Shown: positions 31,336 through 33,797 of the stretch, piece after piece
Numbering within the stretch: position 1 is the first letter of the stretch
Layout: each line of letters opens with the position of its first letter
Assembly: GCA_030141605.1 (NCBI GenBank)
Contig: JAQGDQ010000426.1
Location: 166,001-199,797 of the forward strand
Reading direction: 5' to 3'
DNA length: 33,797 bases
DNA from: Tubiluchus corallicola
Lineage: Eukaryota; Priapulida; Priapulimorpha; Priapulimorphida; Tubiluchidae
Notes under the pieces: model-generated
Database searches by the model: none
Seen by the model: the letters and a program-made list of their open reading frames with translations, nothing else
What the model was told of the DNA's origin: nothing
Program-made: the position numbers and the translations under genes

Positions 31336-31761
31336 TTGCTCTACGTGCTCACTGTTCGTCAGTTGAGAACAGACATTTACTTTCACTTGCAGAATCCTAT
31401 TGACATAAACACTGAAGCTTATAACTGTCACAAACGTGCCGTAATTCAGGATGAACACTCTGCATCCTGTAAAAATCCAGGATTTTTAGCTTCTTTTTAT
31501 GATAGGTTAAGCGAGCTGTATTCGAGTTGTTTACACCAGTGGCACGCGTTTATCTCTTCGTACAACTATATCGTGTTTTTGTACGTTATAGCTGAATATG
31601 AACAAATCGTACGTGTGTCATACTTTAAAGGAACGACTTTTCTAACTTTTACCAAATTTTCTAATATTTTTATTCCATTATTTATTCCACGAGAATTTTA
31701 TTCCAATAAAACTTTTTTCGATCAATTTTTCGATCATTTACCTACAACAACTAACCAGTAG
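31336..31761 (+). CDS. 141-codon open frame without ATG, unknown
   Basis: The frame is open from about 31336 to TAG 31759-31761 but begins at TTG and contains no Met codon, so it is not a complete gene. A possible acceptor (TACTTTCACTTGCAG, 31378-31392) precedes NPIDINTEAYNCHKRAVIQD. The first half has four Cys. The second half is AT-driven (Phe, Tyr, Ile, Asn rich). No family is recognised; it may be an internal or terminal exon, or chance. Confidence 0.22.
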   Translation: MLYVLTVRQLRTDIYFHLQNPIDINTEAYNCHKRAVIQDEHSASCKNPGFLASFYDRLSELYSSCLHQWHAFISSYNYIVFLYVIAEYEQIVRVSYFKGTTFLTFTKFSNIFIPLFIPREFYSNKTFFDQFFDHLPTTTNQ

Positions 31762-32048
31762 CCTTAAACTACATTCGCAATGGAATGAAAAAAAACGAGA
31801 CAAAAGTTGAACACGTGCCGGCACTCATACACAAATAATTTCATGCTTTAGATTTTTGCCTACACTTAACTTTCATTATGCAGCGTGGTCATTGTTTGAC
31901 ACACAGCCGTTTGCTTGTGAAACGAACACATATCAAAACTCTTGAGAATAAAAACAGCCAAAAGAGTCAAAAGGAATGAAACTGAATGTTTCCCATACGG
32001 TTTTCCCATAAGGCATTCCTGAATTCAGTTCATTTTCAAACCAGATAA
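31762..32048. other. No feature recognised
   Basis: AT-rich sequence leading into the satellite array. Confidence 0.4.
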
Positions 32049-33749
32049 TTAATCTCACATCACTAACTAATGCAGTAGTTAAGCAGTAGGCTTCTGTCAC
32101 AATCAAGTTCCTAATTCACTTCCTCACTTTTTACATTAATCTCACATCACTAACTAATGCAGTAGTTAAGCAGTTGGCTTCTGTCACAATCAAGTTCCTA
32201 ATTCACTTCCTCACTTTTTACATTAATCTCACATTACCAACTAATGCAGTAGTTAAGCAGTTGGCTTCTGTCACAATCAAGTTCCTAATTCACTTCCTCA
32301 CTTTTTACATTAATCTCACGTTACTAACTAATGCAGTAGTTAGGCAGTATGCTTCTGTCACAGTCAAGTTCCTAATTCGCTTCCTCACTTTTTACATTAA
32401 TCTCACATTACTAACTAATGCAGTAGTTAAGCAGTAGGCTTCTCTCACAATCAAGTTCCTAATTCACTTCCTCACTTTTTACATTAATCTCACATTACTA
32501 ACTAATGCAGTAGTTAAGCAGTATGCTTCTGTCACAATCAAGTTCCTAATTCACTTCCTCACTTTTTGCATTAATCTCACATCACTAACTAATGCAGTAG
32601 TTAAGCAGTAGGCTTCTGTCACAATCAAGTTCATAATTCGCTTATTCACTTTTTGCATTAATCTCACATCACTAACTAATGCAGTAGTTAAGCAGTAGGC
32701 TTCTGTCACAATCAAGTTCATAATTCGCTTATTCACTTTTTACATTAATCTCACATTACTAACTAATGCAGTAGTTAAGCAGTAGGCTTCTGTCAGAATC
32801 AAGTTCCTAATTCGCTTCCTCACTTTTTACATTAATCTCACATTATTAACTAATGCAGTAGTTAAGCAGTAGGCTTCTGTCACAATCAAGTTCCTAATTC
32901 ACTTCCTCACGTTTTACATTAATCTCACATTACTAACTAATGCAGTAGTTAAGCAGTAGGCTTCTCTCACAATCAAGTTCCTAATTCACTTCCTCACTTT
33001 TTACATTAATCTCACATTCCTAACTAATGCAGTAGTTAAGCAGTAGGCTTCTCTCATAATCAAGTTCCTAATTCGCTTCCTCACTTTTTACATTAATCTC
33101 ACATCACTAACTAATGCAGTAGTTAAGCAGTATGCTTCTGTCACAATCAAGTTCCTAATTCGCTTCCTCACTTTTTACATTAATCTCACACTACTAACTA
33201 ATGCAGTAGTTAAGCAGTAGGCTTCTCTCACAATCAAGTTCCTAATTCACTTCCTCACTTTTTACATTAATCTCACATCACTAACTAATGCAGTAGTTAA
33301 GCAGTATGCTTCTGTCACAATCAAGTTCCTAATTCGCTTCCTCACTTTTTACATTAATCTCACATCACTAACTAATGCAGTAGTTAAGCAGTATGCTTCT
33401 GTCACAATCAAGTTCCTAATTCACTTCCTCACTTTTTACATTAATCTCACATTACTAACTAATGCAGTAGTTAAGCAGTAGGCTTCTGTCACAATCAAGT
33501 TCATAATTCGCTTATTCACTTTTTACATTAATCTCACATTACTAACTAATGCAGTAGTTAAGCAGTAGGCTTCTCTCACAATCAAGTTCCTAATTCACTT
33601 CCTCACTTTTTACATTAATCTCACATCACTAACTAATGCAGTAGTTAAGCAGTAGGCTTCTGTCACAATCAAGTTCCTAATTCGCTTCCTCACTTTTTAC
33701 ATTAATCTCACATTACCAACTAATGCAGTAGTTAGTGATGTGAGATTAA
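32049..33749. repeat. 87-bp satellite array, 19 units plus a partial, closed by an inverted copy of its first 21 bp
   Basis: Units begin TAATCTCACATCACTAACTA at 32050, 32137 and so on to 33703, exactly 19 periods of 87 bp with no visible indels. Conserved parts are AATGCAGTAGTTAAGCAGT and AATCAAGTTCCTAATTC. Variants include CAGTAGG, CAGTATG or CAGTTGG; TCTGTCAC or TCTCTCAC; and TTCATAATTCGCTTATTC in a few units. The array starts with TTAATCTCACATCACTAA... (32049-32069) and ends with its perfect 21-bp inverse at 33729-33749. Because 87 is divisible by 3, some frames stay open across units (three units at 32174-32437), but most units carry TAG in that frame. Confidence 0.97.
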
Positions 33750-33756
33750 TGTAGCA

Positions 33757-33790
33757 AATACGTAACTGAACGAAGTGTTAGTTACGTATT
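33757..33790. other. 11-bp stem hairpin beside the satellite end
   Basis: AATACGTAACT (33757-33767) pairs perfectly with AGTTACGTATT (33780-33790) across a 12-base loop, 7 bp after the satellite's inverted end. It may be a further terminal structure of the same element or an unrelated foldback; the window ends 7 bases later. Confidence 0.8.
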
Positions 33791-33797
33791 GCTAGGG

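Noticed and set aside
32174-33735. 87-bp array as a CRISPR array or a 29-residue-repeat protein
   Set aside because: The whole unit is conserved, with no unique spacers. Most units carry TAG in the otherwise open frame.
30898-33797. Window end as a possible chromosome end or centromere satellite
   Set aside because: A single 1.7-kb array with unique flanks and no telomere repeat does not support this.

Overview
This window is AT-rich nuclear DNA from a eukaryote, almost certainly an animal. The evidence is spliceosomal exon signals, a thrombospondin type-3 repeat protein, an SGLT/SLC5-like exon, non-LTR retrotransposons (one RTE-type), pogo-type and hAT-type DNA transposons, and very abundant microsatellites. 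A marine invertebrate or early-branching animal fits, but the sequence does not fix the phylum. There are no operons, and I found no rRNA or confident tRNA genes.

The only well-supported host gene is at the left edge. It is the 5' end of a minus-strand gene with a membrane-anchor exon followed by Cys-rich and calcium-binding TSP3 repeats, running off the window at base 1. A second coding signal is an isolated 140-bp SLC5-like exon at 18.6 kb, with no partner exon recognised. Several GC-richer patches (18.0, 20.3, 25.0, 30.0-30.6 and 31.5 kb) hold short or interrupted reading frames. They look like decayed coding or mobile-element sequence and are given low confidence.

Most of the rest is mobile or repetitive. 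From left to right: a CT tract (0.8-1.1 kb); a duplicated dispersed repeat and a 73-bp minisatellite (2.7-3.5 kb); a pogo-type element with perfect 29-bp terminal inverted repeats and a broken DNA-binding-domain-only transposase (4.45-5.43 kb); a hAT-like MITE with a truncated duplicate (5.8-7.1 kb); pentanucleotide repeats (8.9-9.25 kb); a LINE fragment split by a 508-bp CT array (10.9-12.06 kb); AGT arrays (13.4-14.0 kb); a hAT MITE with an 8-bp target duplication (14.74-15.18 kb); a 159-bp SINE-like element with a 19-bp target duplication (15.93-16.09 kb); a LINE 3' end (16.3-16.9 kb); a 74-bp minisatellite (17.4 kb); a second copy of the hAT MITE (21.24-21.61 kb); about 1 kb of changing pentanucleotide arrays (22.1-23.1 kb); a dispersed ~600-bp repeat (23.5 and 28.8 kb, with a fragment at 28.6 kb); a 501-bp RTE-derived element with a 19-bp target duplication (26.14-26.64 kb); a 493-bp imperfect palindrome (29.46-29.95 kb); tetranucleotide arrays (30.7-30.9 kb); and an 87-bp satellite of about 19 units ending in an inverted copy of its own first 21 bases (32.05-33.75 kb).

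I see no multi-gene system. The most unusual material is the mobile-element biology: a 159-bp and a 501-bp element that share both ends and both have intact target duplications, a pogo derivative keeping only DNA-binding sequence plus repeated end motifs, and a satellite bounded by inverted repeats.
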